From Thermosynechococcus vestitus BP-1 (GTDB taxonomy: Bacteria > Cyanobacteriota > Cyanobacteriia > Thermosynechococcales > Thermosynechococcaceae): DNA of 64,000 bases. Position numbers and translations under genes: made by a program. The notes below the pieces were generated by a model. That model saw only the letters and a program-made list of their open reading frames with translations, was not told the origin of the DNA and did no database searches. The DNA lies in NCBI RefSeq assembly GCF_000011345.1, contig NC_004113.1, forward strand, positions 930,001 to 994,000. The letters are read 5' to 3'. This document shows positions 27,695 through 38,179 of this stretch, in pieces (the stretch's first letter is position 1; the number at the start of each line of letters is the position of its first letter).

Positions 27695-28481
27695 AATTTA
27701 GAATTCCAGCCAGCAACCCCGTTCTCCAACCTCTAGAGGGAAACACAACCCCATTCTTACTTTAAGTATTCTTATTTTTTAGTAACTGATGATTGACTAA
27801 GTAGGGGGCCGTCTTCGATGCAGCGGTGGCAGGGGGACCTTAAAAAGACCGACCAAGGGGCGATCGCTCTTAAGGAAATTGGAGACCAGCACTTCAGTGG
27901 CCAAACGGTTTACTATTTACCACAGCTAGGGCAAAGGGTTGATGACTCCCTCCAACATCGGGTTGAGCGCTCATGAAGTGTCATTGATTTTAATCTGAAT
28001 GACTTTAAGAAGGTCGGTGGCTGGGTGAGTCAAGACAGGAGTAACCTGAGGAGGCCGAAATCCTCGCCAAACTAACGCCAAACTAACGCCAAACTAAGTG
28101 TTATTGAATCTGTGGTTAGTCCTATCGCCCACCCCAGCAGCCGATGCCCACCATAGCAGAGATAGATGGCATCATCGTCACCGATCCCCCTACCCTGAAG
28201 ACTCAAACCTCAGTCACGGCGCAAAATCACAGTAGCAAAACCGGTAGGACTCATTTTGGGGAACGCTGGCAGGCACCACAGGTCCAGATTGCCAGCAACC
28301 GGTGGTTCAGCAGTTGCACCCCCAGGGCAACCATGGGGCGATCGCTGTTCGCTGGTTGTTGATTCTGGTTTTCATTCCCCTGTTTGTTCAAGGGATCCCG
28401 CGTAACCTTACCTTTGAGGCACTGCGGCAGGAAGACTGGCATCGCTTTCCCAATCCGGTGGCGCTACAGAAAAATTCAGAA
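27695..28481. other. Gene-poor stretch with short tandem repeats
   Basis: About 790 bases between the divergent transglycosylase and the membrane-protein gene. It contains an AT-rich segment (27750-27800) likely holding the minus-strand promoter, and a 53-codon plus-strand open stretch from about 27818 (MQRWQGDLKKTDQG, ending ERS) that resembles nothing certain. Next come three 11-bp tandem repeats at 28065-28097, and frames at 28144-28480 without ribosome sites. No RNA gene is recognised. Remnants of a decayed mobile gene are possible but unproved. Confidence 0.4.
28065..28097. repeat. Three tandem copies of CGCCAAACTAA
   Basis: Perfect 11-bp direct repeats at 28065-28075, 28076-28086 and 28087-28097. 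They lie in a non-coding gap, about 385 bases before the membrane-protein start; function unknown. Confidence 0.8.
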
Positions 28482-28892
28482 ATGAGTGCTGACTTTAACT
28501 ATCTCCCCCCCATCTTCCCCGCCGCTGTGGCACCCTATGAAAAGATGAATCAGTCGCTGCGAACGCCAATGTCCCCTATGCCACGAATGGTCTGGATTGT
28601 GATTGGCTGCAATTGCCTGATTGCGCTGATTGCATTATGGTTGGCGTGGCAGTTAGTCAAGCTACGGCAGATTCTGCGGGGGGTCTCCCGGGCGCTACTG
28701 GATGCGGAGCGGAGTACCCACGGCGTCTTAGGTGGTGCTCCTGAGGTGATTATGATTGGCCAGCGGGGCGTGTCAGGCCTGCGATCGCAATTGCCCAAAT
28801 GGCGTCGGCAACAGCGCAATGTCCGTCTGTTTTTAACCTTGATAAGCTGGATAGGGCGGTACGGTGTCCGCCTACGAAGGAGAAAGCGATGA
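28482..28892 (+). CDS. Small membrane protein upstream of YtxH gene
   Basis: About 136 residues from the ATG at 28482. One transmembrane helix (MVWIVIGCNCLIALIALWLAW) is followed by a basic amphipathic domain (LRQILRGVSRALLDAERSTH, GVSGLRSQLPKWRRQQRN) and a second hydrophobic patch before an Arg-rich end. The start is uncertain: an ATG at 28545 (MNQSLRTP) and a GTG at 28302 are in frame, and none has a strong ribosome site. The stop overlaps the start of the YtxH gene by four bases (ATGA), so the two work as a unit. Function unknown; conserved gene pairs of this sort occur in cyanobacteria. Confidence 0.65.
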   Translation: MSADFNYLPPIFPAAVAPYEKMNQSLRTPMSPMPRMVWIVIGCNCLIALIALWLAWQLVKLRQILRGVSRALLDAERSTHGVLGGAPEVIMIGQRGVSGLRSQLPKWRRQQRNVRLFLTLISWIGRYGVRLRRRKR

Positions 28893-29248
28893 GTCAGCAA
28901 CAGGGTGGCGGTGGTGCTTTTTTAGGAGGTTTGCTCCTAGGGAGTGCGATTGGCACCGTTGTGGGGCTATTGATTGCTCCGCGCTCCGGTAAAGAAACCC
29001 GACAACTGCTACGCAAATCCGCTGATGCCCTACCCGAACTGCTCGAAGACATTACCACCAGTTTTGAGCAGCATCGCGATCGCCTCTCAGAGGCTACCCA
29101 AGAGCGCTGGCAGGCCACCTTAGAACGGCTCAAGGAAGCGATCGCCGTCGGTATTGAAGTCACCCAGCAGCAGCGGCAAACCTTTCAGCGTGAAGCCAAC
29201 GGCAGGGCCTTGAGCGACCCTGATGAGGAGGATGCTGTCAATCAATAG
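28889..29248 (+). CDS. YtxH-domain protein
   Basis: 119 residues. The N-terminal half is the YtxH/gas-vesicle-like signature: a Gly-rich hydrophobic helix (GGLLLGSAIGTVVGLLIAPRSGKETR, about residues 11-36) followed by a long charged helix (LRKSADALPELLEDITTSFE, HRDRLSEATQERWQATLERL). The family is associated with envelope or stress proteins, without a defined reaction. The ATG at 28889 has AGGAG eight bases upstream and overlaps the TGA of the preceding membrane protein. Confidence 0.85.
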   Translation: MSQQQGGGGAFLGGLLLGSAIGTVVGLLIAPRSGKETRQLLRKSADALPELLEDITTSFEQHRDRLSEATQERWQATLERLKEAIAVGIEVTQQQRQTFQREANGRALSDPDEEDAVNQ

Positions 29249-29436
29249 GCTGCTTTTGGGTCACCAGCCCAGGAAGATGAGCCAGGAAATGTAGGAATCA
29301 TCCCCTTAGCCAACACTCTCGCCAGAGGGAGAATCCGCCGAGATTTTCCAAAGAAAACGTAATACAATCTTGCCATCATGTTTTTTGGTAACAACACTGT
29401 TACGACCAACAGGATTCAAAGAAGGGGTACACCATC

Positions 29437-30477
29437 GTGGGACTATTTAGTCGGCTATCACGAGATATCGGCATTGACTTGGGCACAGCTAACACACTGA
29501 TTTATATGTCCGGACGGGGTGTGGTTTTAGAGGAACCCTCCGTTGTTGCCATTGACCAAAACACCAAACAACCCCTTGCCGTTGGCGCTGAAGCGAAGCG
29601 AATGCTGGGGCGGACACCGGGGAATGTGGTGGCCGTACGTCCACTGCGGGATGGTGTGATTGCCGATTTTGAGCGTGCCGAACTGATGCTGAAGCACTTT
29701 ATGCGCCAAGTGCACGGCGGTAAGAATTTGTTTGCCCCCCGGGTGGTGATTGGTATTCCCAGTGGCGTTACCGGTGTCGAACGCCGGGCCATTGAGGATG
29801 CTGCTCGAGGTGCTGGAGCGCGGGAAGTGTACTTAATTGATGAACCCGTAGCCGCCGCCTTTGGGGCGGGTTTACCCGTCGAAGAACCGACGGGCAACAT
29901 GATTGTCGACATTGGTGGTGGCACGACCGAGGTGGCGGTTCTCAGTTTGCAGGGCACCGTTTTAAGTGAATCGGTCCGGGTGGCTGGGGATGAAATCTCT
30001 GAGGCGATTGTCCAATATTTGAAAAAAGTGCACAACCTGATTATTGGCGAACGTACGGCTGAGGAGATCAAGATTCGCATTGGCTCTGCCTACCCCAATG
30101 ACAGCTATGACTCCGAATCCATCGAAGTGCGGGGCCTGCACCAACTCTCTGGTCTACCACGCACAGTTGTGGTCAAAGCAGAGGAGATTCGCGAAAGCAT
30201 GGCTGAACCCCTCTCGGCCATTATTGAAGCAATTAAGCGTACCCTTGAGCGAACTCCGCCGGAACTAGCTGCAGATATTGTTGATCGCGGGATTATGTTG
30301 GCCGGCGGCGGTGCGCTGCTACGGGGTCTGGATACCCTCATTAGCCATGAAACGGGCATTGTCGTCCATGTGGCAGCGGATCCCCTGCGGTGTGTGGTCA
30401 TGGGTACTGGTCGTGTCCTGGAAAACTTCAAAGACTTGGCTCGTGTCTTTTCCACACAGCCGGCAGTGATTGGCTAA
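29437..30477 (+). CDS. mreB: Rod-shape actin homologue MreB
   Basis: Bacterial actin of 346 residues that organises the peptidoglycan elongation machinery. Motifs: GIDLGTANTLIY (phosphate 1), VIGIPSGVTGVERRAIEDAA, LIDEPVAAAFGAGLP, MIVDIGGGTTEVAVLS (phosphate 2) and GIMLAGGGALLRGLD (adenosine). The GTG start at 29437 is preceded by GAAGG. A TACAAT -10-like element stands at about 29362 in the 188-base gap, and a GTAAC/GTTAC inverted repeat at 29388-29403. First gene of mreBCD. Confidence 0.97.
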   Translation: MGLFSRLSRDIGIDLGTANTLIYMSGRGVVLEEPSVVAIDQNTKQPLAVGAEAKRMLGRTPGNVVAVRPLRDGVIADFERAELMLKHFMRQVHGGKNLFAPRVVIGIPSGVTGVERRAIEDAARGAGAREVYLIDEPVAAAFGAGLPVEEPTGNMIVDIGGGTTEVAVLSLQGTVLSESVRVAGDEISEAIVQYLKKVHNLIIGERTAEEIKIRIGSAYPNDSYDSESIEVRGLHQLSGLPRTVVVKAEEIRESMAEPLSAIIEAIKRTLERTPPELAADIVDRGIMLAGGGALLRGLDTLISHETGIVVHVAADPLRCVVMGTGRVLENFKDLARVFSTQPAVIG

Positions 30478-30490
30478 GGATTCAGTAGCT

Positions 30491-31255
30491 ATGGCTTTTT
30501 TACTGCGCTGGTGGGGGCGCTATGCAGGTGGCCTAGTCCTTGGCGCTTTGGTGCTCACCAGTGCTTGGATTGTGCGCCAAACCAATGGGGCAGCGATTCG
30601 TGAACTCTACCGCCTGCTCAGTTTGCCCTTTCAAGGCGCGGTGGATGATCAGCAAGCCTTGATTCAAGCCCGCACATGGCAACTGGAGCAGCAACTGGCG
30701 GCCGTCCAAGCGGAAAACCAACGGTTGCGGCAAATGCTACATGCACCAATGCTCCCCAATTGGAATGGCCTCATTGTTCCGGTGATTGGGCGCAGTTCCG
30801 ATCAGTGGTGGCGATCGCTCCTCTTGGGGGCAGGCAGTCGCCAGGGTCTCACCATTGGTTCAGTTGTGGTGGGCAACGGTGGCCTTGTGGGTCGCATTAC
30901 AAGCATTACCCCCAATACCAGCCGGGTGACGTTGCTCACGGATCCCGCCAGTCGCGTCGGGGTTGTGGTCGGTCGGACGCGGCAGATGGGGATTCTGCGG
31001 GGACAACTGAACCAGCAGGTCATTGTCGAGTTTTTAGAGAAGGACCCCAAGGTGCAGCCCAAGGATGTTCTTTATACCTCAGCCCTGAGTAGTCTTTATC
31101 CAGCAGGCATTCCCATTGGTGAGGTGCAATCGGTGGAACTGAGCGATCCCACCCGTCCCCATGCCACCGTTATTCTTGGCGCACCGCTTGATCGCCTTGA
31201 GTGGGTCACCGTCATTCCCTATGCTGAACCGACAGACACGTTTATACCAAACTAG
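30491..31255 (+). CDS. mreC: Rod-shape-determining protein MreC
   Basis: Bitopic periplasmic partner of MreB, 254 residues. An N-terminal membrane helix (GGLVLGALVLTSAWIV) is followed by a coiled coil (QARTWQLEQQLAAVQAENQRL) and a beta-rich domain (VPVIGRSSDQWWRSLLLGAG, NGGLVGRITSITPNTSRVTLL). The ATG at 30491 (MAFLLRWWG) is favoured because AAGGA lies ten bases upstream; a TTG at 30470, which would overlap mreB, is less likely. Normal length for cyanobacterial MreC. Confidence 0.94.
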   Translation: MAFLLRWWGRYAGGLVLGALVLTSAWIVRQTNGAAIRELYRLLSLPFQGAVDDQQALIQARTWQLEQQLAAVQAENQRLRQMLHAPMLPNWNGLIVPVIGRSSDQWWRSLLLGAGSRQGLTIGSVVVGNGGLVGRITSITPNTSRVTLLTDPASRVGVVVGRTRQMGILRGQLNQQVIVEFLEKDPKVQPKDVLYTSALSSLYPAGIPIGEVQSVELSDPTRPHATVILGAPLDRLEWVTVIPYAEPTDTFIPN

Positions 31256-31748
31256 CCTCAACTGGCTAATTACCATTGGCTCTGTAGGGTTCTGTGCCCT
31301 GCTGAGCTTTATTCACTTACCTAACTTGCCTCTTTTGGTGCCGGACTGGTTTTTAATCTGGGTGGTGGCGTGGAGTGTCAAGCGCTCCTGGAGTCAAGGG
31401 GTCCTGGCGGGCATTGCCCTCGGCTGGATTCAAGATGGGTTGGTCAGTGCTCATCCTAGCCACGCCGTCAGCTTAGCTTTCGTGGGGGGGCTGACCGGCC
31501 TGATGCAAAAGCAGCGCTTTGTTTCTGAGGATTTTATTTCCGTTGCTCTGATTACCTTTGCAATGGCCATCCTGCAGCAAACCGTTATCGCACTCCAAAT
31601 GACCCTTGGCAGTGGCTTTCCCCTAAAAGAGATTTGGCAGCACTATCAGCAAGTAGCGCTTAGCTCAGCTATTATGAGTAGTCTTTGGGCACCCTTGCTC
31701 TATGCCCCCTTGAATCGTTGGTGGACAGGGTTGCGAGAGCAGGAGTAG
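31221..31748 (+). CDS. mreD: Rod-shape-determining membrane protein MreD
   Basis: Polytopic membrane protein of 175 residues with about five hydrophobic segments (ITIGSVGFCALLSFIHL, LVPDWFLIWVVAW, LAGIALGWIQDG, VALITFAMAILQQTVIAL, SSAIMSSLWAPLLYAPL). The DWFLIWVVAW and IALGWIQDGL stretches and the position after mreC fit MreD. The ATG at 31221 lies inside the 3' end of mreC, overlapping by 35 bases, so translation is probably coupled. Confidence 0.9.
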   Translation: MLNRQTRLYQTSLNWLITIGSVGFCALLSFIHLPNLPLLVPDWFLIWVVAWSVKRSWSQGVLAGIALGWIQDGLVSAHPSHAVSLAFVGGLTGLMQKQRFVSEDFISVALITFAMAILQQTVIALQMTLGSGFPLKEIWQHYQQVALSSAIMSSLWAPLLYAPLNRWWTGLREQE

Positions 31749-31808
31749 CTGATGAAAAAATGCAGGCGTCTCTTTACCCCTGCACCGAAATTATTAATTT
31801 TACATCTC

Positions 31809-32074
31809 ATTGACATCCTTCCTACCCTCAAGGCCAAAGATTCCTTCCGCGCTCAAGCGTGACATTGAACCGCTTCTGAGTCGCTTCGGTGGATTCCTGG
31901 GCCGAGGGCGTAACCGCTGCTCGTATCTGCCCAGGCGCTGCTTCCGACGTGTCCTGCCGTCGATCAGCGTGGTTGTTACTGACAAATCCATTGTAGCAAG
32001 GCACCCCGTCGGCGCTATCCTTGCCTGCCCTCAACGGTGGGGATTGTCGCGCGTCTTGGTCAATATGTTTCGCG
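31809..32074 (-). mobile_element. Probable decayed IS605-type remnant (right end)
   Basis: Read on the minus strand the segment ends with GGAATC, then about 20 bases, then GGATGTCAAT (31809-31818). The intact TnpB element at 57226 has the same GGAATC ... GGATGTCAAT arrangement at its right end. A minus-strand frame of about 80 codons precedes it (ADGVPCYNGFVSNNHADRRQ, RFNVTLERGRNLWP) with no start of its own and composition unlike the neighbours. No TnpB catalytic motif survives. The piece directly abuts the stop of the DUF1400 gene. The remainder of the gap to mreD holds only a TGCAGG/CCTGCA hairpin (31761-31784). Confidence 0.45.
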
Positions 32075-32599
32075 CTATGGGCGCAATTTCCCAAGCATGC
32101 CCATAATCCCATCTTGTTTGGTGAGCATTTCCCTGAGCTTGCGCAAATCCAAGTTAATGGTTTCACCAGGATAGTTTTTCAAAAACGACATCATACTCAA
32201 GCCTTCTGGGGAGGCAGCGGCAGTGATCATGGCACCGCGAAGGGCAACTTCCCCAGCTTGATCACGGCGAATTGTCACCTGAGAAAATTGTTTGAGCAAA
32301 TCTTTACCAATGGGGCTGGCAAGAATTTGATCGGTTTGTACAACGTTAAAGGGCAACCGCATACCCAAAAATTCAAGAAGCTTAGCTTGGTCGTCTTTGG
32401 AAACCAGTCGCATCAATCCTCGCAATTGTCCCGTGGCTTCTTTGGTGGACACAAATTCTTCTAGCTCCGACAGGGGGAAGGAGCGCTGAAAAGGACCATA
32501 GGTGAGGGAGACAAAGTTAGCTGCTTTGGCAGGGGAGGTGAAAAGGGTACCTACGGGTAGTGCCAGTGCCAGTAACCAAGGTGAAAGACGCTTCAGCAT
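32075..32599 (-). CDS. DUF1400-domain secreted protein
   Basis: 174 residues with a clear signal peptide (about 1-27, LLALALPVGTLFTSPAKA then ANF). The remainder (LTYGPFQRSFPLSELEEFV, GQLRGLMRLVSKDDQAKLL, LGMRLPFNVVQTDQIL) is the DUF1400 module, a cyanobacterial domain usually found in front of a dienelactone-hydrolase-like alpha/beta hydrolase. Here it stands alone: the protein ends after LGKLRP and no hydrolase follows. It could be a natural single-domain version or a truncation caused by the mobile remnant that begins right after its stop. Confidence 0.8.
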   Translation of the reverse strand: MLKRLSPWLLALALPVGTLFTSPAKAANFVSLTYGPFQRSFPLSELEEFVSTKEATGQLRGLMRLVSKDDQAKLLEFLGMRLPFNVVQTDQILASPIGKDLLKQFSQVTIRRDQAGEVALRGAMITAAASPEGLSMMSFLKNYPGETINLDLRKLREMLTKQDGIMGMLGKLRP

Positions 32600-32728
32600 A
32601 GGGGATCGACTCCAAAATCACTTTAGTGCAGACGTCCGATTGCACCGCTAGCAGTATAGCAGCGAAAATAGAGCTTGCTGGTTTTCCTTAACTTATTCCT
32701 AACGTTTAGTAATTTTAGACGTCAATTG

Positions 32729-34078
32729 ATGAGCGTTTGGCAGCAGGGCGCCACTATTGAGCTAAGGATTGACTCCTTAAGCCACACGGGGGAGGGGGTA
32801 GGACGCTGGCAGGATCGGGTGGTCTTTGTGGCCGATACGGTTCCGGGCGATCGCCTGCGGGTGCGACTGACCCATGTCAAGCGACAATATGCCCACGGCA
32901 AAGTCTTGGAGGTGGTACAGCCCTCAGGACAGCGGGTGCGCCCAAATTGTATTGTGGCCGATAAGTGTGGCGGCTGTCAGTGGCAGCGGGTGGCCTATGC
33001 AACTCAACTGGCAGCCAAAGAACAACTGGTGAAGGACGCGATCGCCCGCATTGGCCATCTTGAACCCCAAGCGTTTCTACCGATTTTGGCTGCCCCTAAC
33101 CCCTTTGGCTATCGCAATAAAGTAACGTATCCCCTCGGTCGCCGCCACGGTGCCGTGGTTGCCGGCTATTACCAAAAAGGCTCCCATCACTTGGTGAACC
33201 TCAATCAATGTCCAGTGCAGGATCCCCGCCTCAATCCCCTCTTGGCTGCCCTGAAGCAGGCATTACAACCTTGGCCGATCTACCGTGAACAGACCCATGA
33301 ACCGGGGTTTCGCCACCTTGGCTTGCGCATCGGTCAGCGCACAGGGGAGCAGCTCATTACCCTCGTGCTTGCCGGGCCATTACCCGCTGGTTTGGCGGCA
33401 GAAGCAGAAGGTTGGTTACAGCGGTTTCAAGGGGTGATAGGGGTCTGTGTCAACTTCAATCATCACGTGGGAAATCGCATCTTTGGCGACGAGACACAGG
33501 TGCTGGCCGGGCGGCCCTACCTTTGGGAGGAAATGGCAGGGGTGAGGTTTCAGATTGCCTCAACCACCTTTTTTCAAGTCAACACAGCCCAAGCGGAGCA
33601 ACTGGTCACCACCCTGCGAGACTGGATTGCCCCAACGGGTCAGGAACGACTGGTGGATCTCTACTGTGGCGTGGGGACCCTCAGCCTACCCCTTGCGGGC
33701 GCCGTGGCTGAAGTCATTGGTGTTGAAGTGCATTCTGCCTCGGTACAGCAGGCGATCGCCAACGCCCAACACAACGGTATTAACAATGCTCACTTTGTCT
33801 GTGCCAAGGCAGAGGAGTGGCTGCCCCGCTACGATCAGGCCGTGGATGTGCTGATTCTTGATCCACCACGTAAAGGGTGCGATCGCGCCGTTCTTGACGC
33901 CATTCTCCACAACTGTCCGCCACGCCTTCTCTATGTCAGTTGTCACCCTGCCACCTTGGCCCGGGATCTGGCTCACCTCTGCAGTACCGGTACCTATCAA
34001 CTAGCAAAAATTCAGCCCCTCGATATGTTTCCCCAAACAGCTCATGTGGAAACCATTGCATTACTGACTACTTCCTAG
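32729..34078 (+). CDS. RNA m5U methyltransferase (RlmD/RumA-TrmA family)
   Basis: SAM-dependent 23S rRNA uracil-5 methyltransferase family, 449 residues. An N-terminal TRAM domain (SLSHTGEGVGRWQDRVVFV) is followed by Fe-S cluster cysteines (CIVADKCGGCQW and LNQCPV). The SAM site is LVDLYCGVGTLSLPLAG and GVEVHSASVQQA, with DPPRKGC, and the catalytic cysteine in YVSCHPATLARDL. The start at 32729 (MSVWQQG) precedes TRAM directly. The exact target (U747 or U1939 type) cannot be told. Its 3' end overlaps the convergent ccmN gene by 18 bases. Confidence 0.92.
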   Translation: MSVWQQGATIELRIDSLSHTGEGVGRWQDRVVFVADTVPGDRLRVRLTHVKRQYAHGKVLEVVQPSGQRVRPNCIVADKCGGCQWQRVAYATQLAAKEQLVKDAIARIGHLEPQAFLPILAAPNPFGYRNKVTYPLGRRHGAVVAGYYQKGSHHLVNLNQCPVQDPRLNPLLAALKQALQPWPIYREQTHEPGFRHLGLRIGQRTGEQLITLVLAGPLPAGLAAEAEGWLQRFQGVIGVCVNFNHHVGNRIFGDETQVLAGRPYLWEEMAGVRFQIASTTFFQVNTAQAEQLVTTLRDWIAPTGQERLVDLYCGVGTLSLPLAGAVAEVIGVEVHSASVQQAIANAQHNGINNAHFVCAKAEEWLPRYDQAVDVLILDPPRKGCDRAVLDAILHNCPPRLLYVSCHPATLARDLAHLCSTGTYQLAKIQPLDMFPQTAHVETIALLTTS

Positions 34079-34723
34079 GGCAGAATTATCCCCCGTGGGT
34101 GGGATGGGCGCTACGCGAAACATCTTAGCAAACATCTTACTAACGTAGGCTTGACCATAGACCACGCTTGCCTTAGGCCTTGTGGCAGTGCTTGTCTCTG
34201 GTGGTGCGGCGGCTGGACTTTCCTGATGGTTAGGGGGAGAGTCGGTAGCCTCCTGCTCCTGTTGTGGGGAATTCTCTGAAGTATGGGCAGTTGTTGCTGG
34301 CTCTTGCCAAGGATCTTCAGGAAAGACAGTCCTCTGTTGGGGATGACTCGTTTCTGCGGCAGGGGGCCAACGACGACTCCGATCCCCCACAAGAGAACCG
34401 GCGGCCACCACCGCCCCAGCGGGAATCGTTGTTTGCATCACCGTGGTACTGGCACCAATACAGGCATGGGGTTCAACCGTCACCGCCCCAATTAGCAGCA
34501 CTCCCGCACCAATGTTGACCCCTTCGCCAATTGCGATGGTGCCGCCGTGGGCGTGAATGATGCAACCCATGCCAATGCAGACACCTGAGGCAATCCGAAT
34601 GGCAGCCCCTGCTTCTGCCCAAAGCAACACCCCCGGTGCCAAAACGGCTTGGGGATCTACCACCACATCACCAACAATGCGAACCGCAGGTGAAGGGGGC
34701 AGGGCTAAGGGCGGCAGGGGCAT
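34061..34723 (-). CDS. ccmN: Carboxysome adaptor CcmN
   Basis: 220 residues. The N-terminal two thirds form a left-handed beta-helix of hexapeptide repeats (VVVDPQAVLAPGVLLWAEAG, GVNIGAGVLLIGAVTVEPHA). A Pro/Thr/Gln-rich linker leads to a C-terminal amphipathic encapsulation-type peptide (VYGQAYVSKMFAKMFRV, about 190-206). In beta-carboxysomes CcmN binds CcmM through the hexapeptide domain and CcmK2 through the peptide. Here about 14 residues follow the peptide, so it is not at the extreme end. Last gene of the ccm operon, 21 bases after ccmM. Confidence 0.93.
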   Translation of the reverse strand: MPLPPLALPPSPAVRIVGDVVVDPQAVLAPGVLLWAEAGAAIRIASGVCIGMGCIIHAHGGTIAIGEGVNIGAGVLLIGAVTVEPHACIGASTTVMQTTIPAGAVVAAGSLVGDRSRRWPPAAETSHPQQRTVFPEDPWQEPATTAHTSENSPQQEQEATDSPPNHQESPAAAPPETSTATRPKASVVYGQAYVSKMFAKMFRVAPIPPTGDNSALGSSQ

Positions 34724-34744
34724 GGGGGCACCTCGCCGGGAGGG

Positions 34745-36721
<1,977 letters not shown>

Positions 36722-37021
36722 CTAATACTGGGTACGTTTGCTGTAGAGCAAATAATTATCCCGACTTACGGTGTCAATAATGGCGACAACGGCTGCGTCA
36801 ATGGGTTTGTCGGTGCCATTGATAATATGGCGGGCGGCACTGCCTCGGCTTACCAATACCCACTCATCCTGTCCTGCACCAACCGTATCCGCAGCCACTT
36901 CGTAGTCGGGTAAAAATTCGCCGTCCTCACCCAAATATTGCAAGACGAGAAACTTGACTCCCGTTAAGGTGTCTTCTTTTTGAGTACTGGTAACGGTGCC
37001 GCACACTCGCGCGATTTTCAC
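36722..37021 (-). CDS. ccmL: Carboxysome vertex protein CcmL
   Basis: Pentameric shell vertex protein of the EutN/CcmL family, 99 residues. Typical motifs: KIARVCGTVTSTQKEDTL, DEWVLVSRGSAARHI and DAAVVAIIDTVS. It starts with GTG at 37021, whose G is shared with the TAG stop of ccmK1 (TAGTG), so the two genes are translationally coupled. It caps the twelve vertices of the icosahedral shell. Confidence 0.95.
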   Translation of the reverse strand: MKIARVCGTVTSTQKEDTLTGVKFLVLQYLGEDGEFLPDYEVAADTVGAGQDEWVLVSRGSAARHIINGTDKPIDAAVVAIIDTVSRDNYLLYSKRTQY

Positions 37022-37362
37022 TATGGGCGACCCATCGGACGGATACCACTAACGCTTTCGCGGAATTGTTCCACCGCTTCGGTGTAGCGAATGGGCAATA
37101 CGTACTCAAGGTTTTCGTGGGGACGAGCAATGATGTGGGTGGAGAGCACCTGACCCCCATTCACCCGTTTCACATTTTCGACCCCCGCCGCAACCGAAGC
37201 CTGCACTTCAGAAACATCGCCACGGACAATCACGGTGACCCGACCGCTCCCAATTTTCTCGTAGCCTACCAGGGTAACGCGAGCAGCTTTCACCATTGCG
37301 TCTGCGGCTTCCACCACTGCGGGGAAACCAAGGGTTTCAATCATACCGACGGCAATTGCCAT
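37021..37362 (-). CDS. ccmK1: Carboxysome shell protein CcmK1
   Basis: BMC-domain hexamer-forming shell protein, 113 residues: [57 protein letters not shown] and [16 protein letters not shown]. It is nearly identical to the neighbouring ccmK2 product but has an extra C-terminal tail ([12 protein letters not shown]), the hallmark distinguishing CcmK1 from CcmK2. Tail length and position fit Synechocystis CcmK1. Stop overlaps the ccmL start. Confidence 0.93.
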   Translation of the reverse strand: MAIAVGMIETLGFPAVVEAADAMVKAARVTLVGYEKIGSGRVTVIVRGDVSEVQASVAAGVENVKRVNGGQVLSTHIIARPHENLEYVLPIRYTEAVEQFRESVSGIRPMGRP

Positions 37363-37459
37363 TGTAGTAACTCCTAAACGTCAAACCAGTCAAGGACTAA
37401 AAGAACAAGAGGTATCGATCAGCGAGGCAACTGAAAACTCCACCAAACTGCCAAATCCC

Positions 37460-37768
37460 TTAGTTTCGGAATTGCTCCACTGCCTCGGTATAGCGAATGG
37501 GCAATACGTACTCAAGGTTTTCGTGGGGACGGGCAATAATGTGCGTGGACAGCACCTCTCCGCCATTGACACGCTTGGCAGAATCGACCCCGGCAGCTAC
37601 TGACGCTTGCACTTCGGAGACATCACCCCGCACAATCACGGTGACCCGCCCACTCCCAATTTTTTCGTAGCCCACCAGGGTAACCCGAGCGGCTTTGACC
37701 ATTGCATCTGCTGCTTCGACGACGGCGGGAAATCCGCGCGTTTCAATCATTCCCACAGCAATTGGCAT
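37460..37768 (-). CDS. ccmK2: Carboxysome shell protein CcmK2
   Basis: Major hexameric facet protein, 102 residues, BMC domain throughout ([20 protein letters not shown], then [20 protein letters not shown]) ending EAVEQFRN. First gene of the operon; a 97-base gap separates it from ccmK1. The start at 37768 has AGGAGAG upstream. The high identity to ccmK1, including long stretches of the DNA, indicates a recent duplication or gene conversion. Confidence 0.95.
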   Translation of the reverse strand: MPIAVGMIETRGFPAVVEAADAMVKAARVTLVGYEKIGSGRVTVIVRGDVSEVQASVAAGVDSAKRVNGGEVLSTHIIARPHENLEYVLPIRYTEAVEQFRN

Positions 37769-37906
37769 GAGTAAGCTCTCCTAATTAGAATAAGGGTAAG
37801 CAGGACAAAAGCTAGAGTTGCAATCAGAGCGATCGCTACAGAAAATAATGACGGGATAGCCGATTGTTATCGTAACGTTAATCACCGTCTTTCTATCTCT
37901 AAAACA

Positions 37907-37935
37907 AGCATAGGGTGAGGGGTTTCTTTTGACAA
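37907..37935 (-). promoter_or_regulatory. Sigma-70-like promoter for the ccm operon
   Basis: Minus-strand TTGTCA (37930-37935), a 17-base spacer and TATGCT (37907-37912) form a good -35/-10 pair. Transcription from about 37900 would give a 130-base leader before ccmK2. The leader holds the palindrome TAACGTTA (37873-37880) within a GATT...AATC inverted context, a possible operator. The rest of 37769-38179 is AT-rich non-coding DNA with the end of the Argonaute transcript. Confidence 0.5.
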
Positions 37936-38179
37936 TATAACGATTGATAATCTTTTCTACTTTCTCGTATTATCAGATCTAATTTTAAGCACCTGATGCC
38001 GCTTTCAACTCAAGACAGGCCAATACAAATCGCGTAACTCATAGAATTTTATCTAAAGACAATCATCTTCATCATCGGCTAATTGCCCGATTTAAGAGGC
38101 TTCTGCCTATACTTGGGTAAGTTGCATAGGTTATTTCAATTTTGTTCTCTACTTTGATAGATTAAAGTCTATTTTCTCG

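Noticed and set aside
27895-27935. Minus-strand similarity to the tiny ORF at 10607-10660 (GTGGTAAATAGTAAACC against ATGGCAGATAGTAGTAAACG)
   Set aside because: Short, gapped, and without the hairpins found near 10500; probably chance.
27818-27979. 53-codon frame considered as an ISAs1-type transposase remnant
   Set aside because: Only vague resemblance (HRVERS); no catalytic residues or terminal repeats. Reported only as an unassigned stretch.
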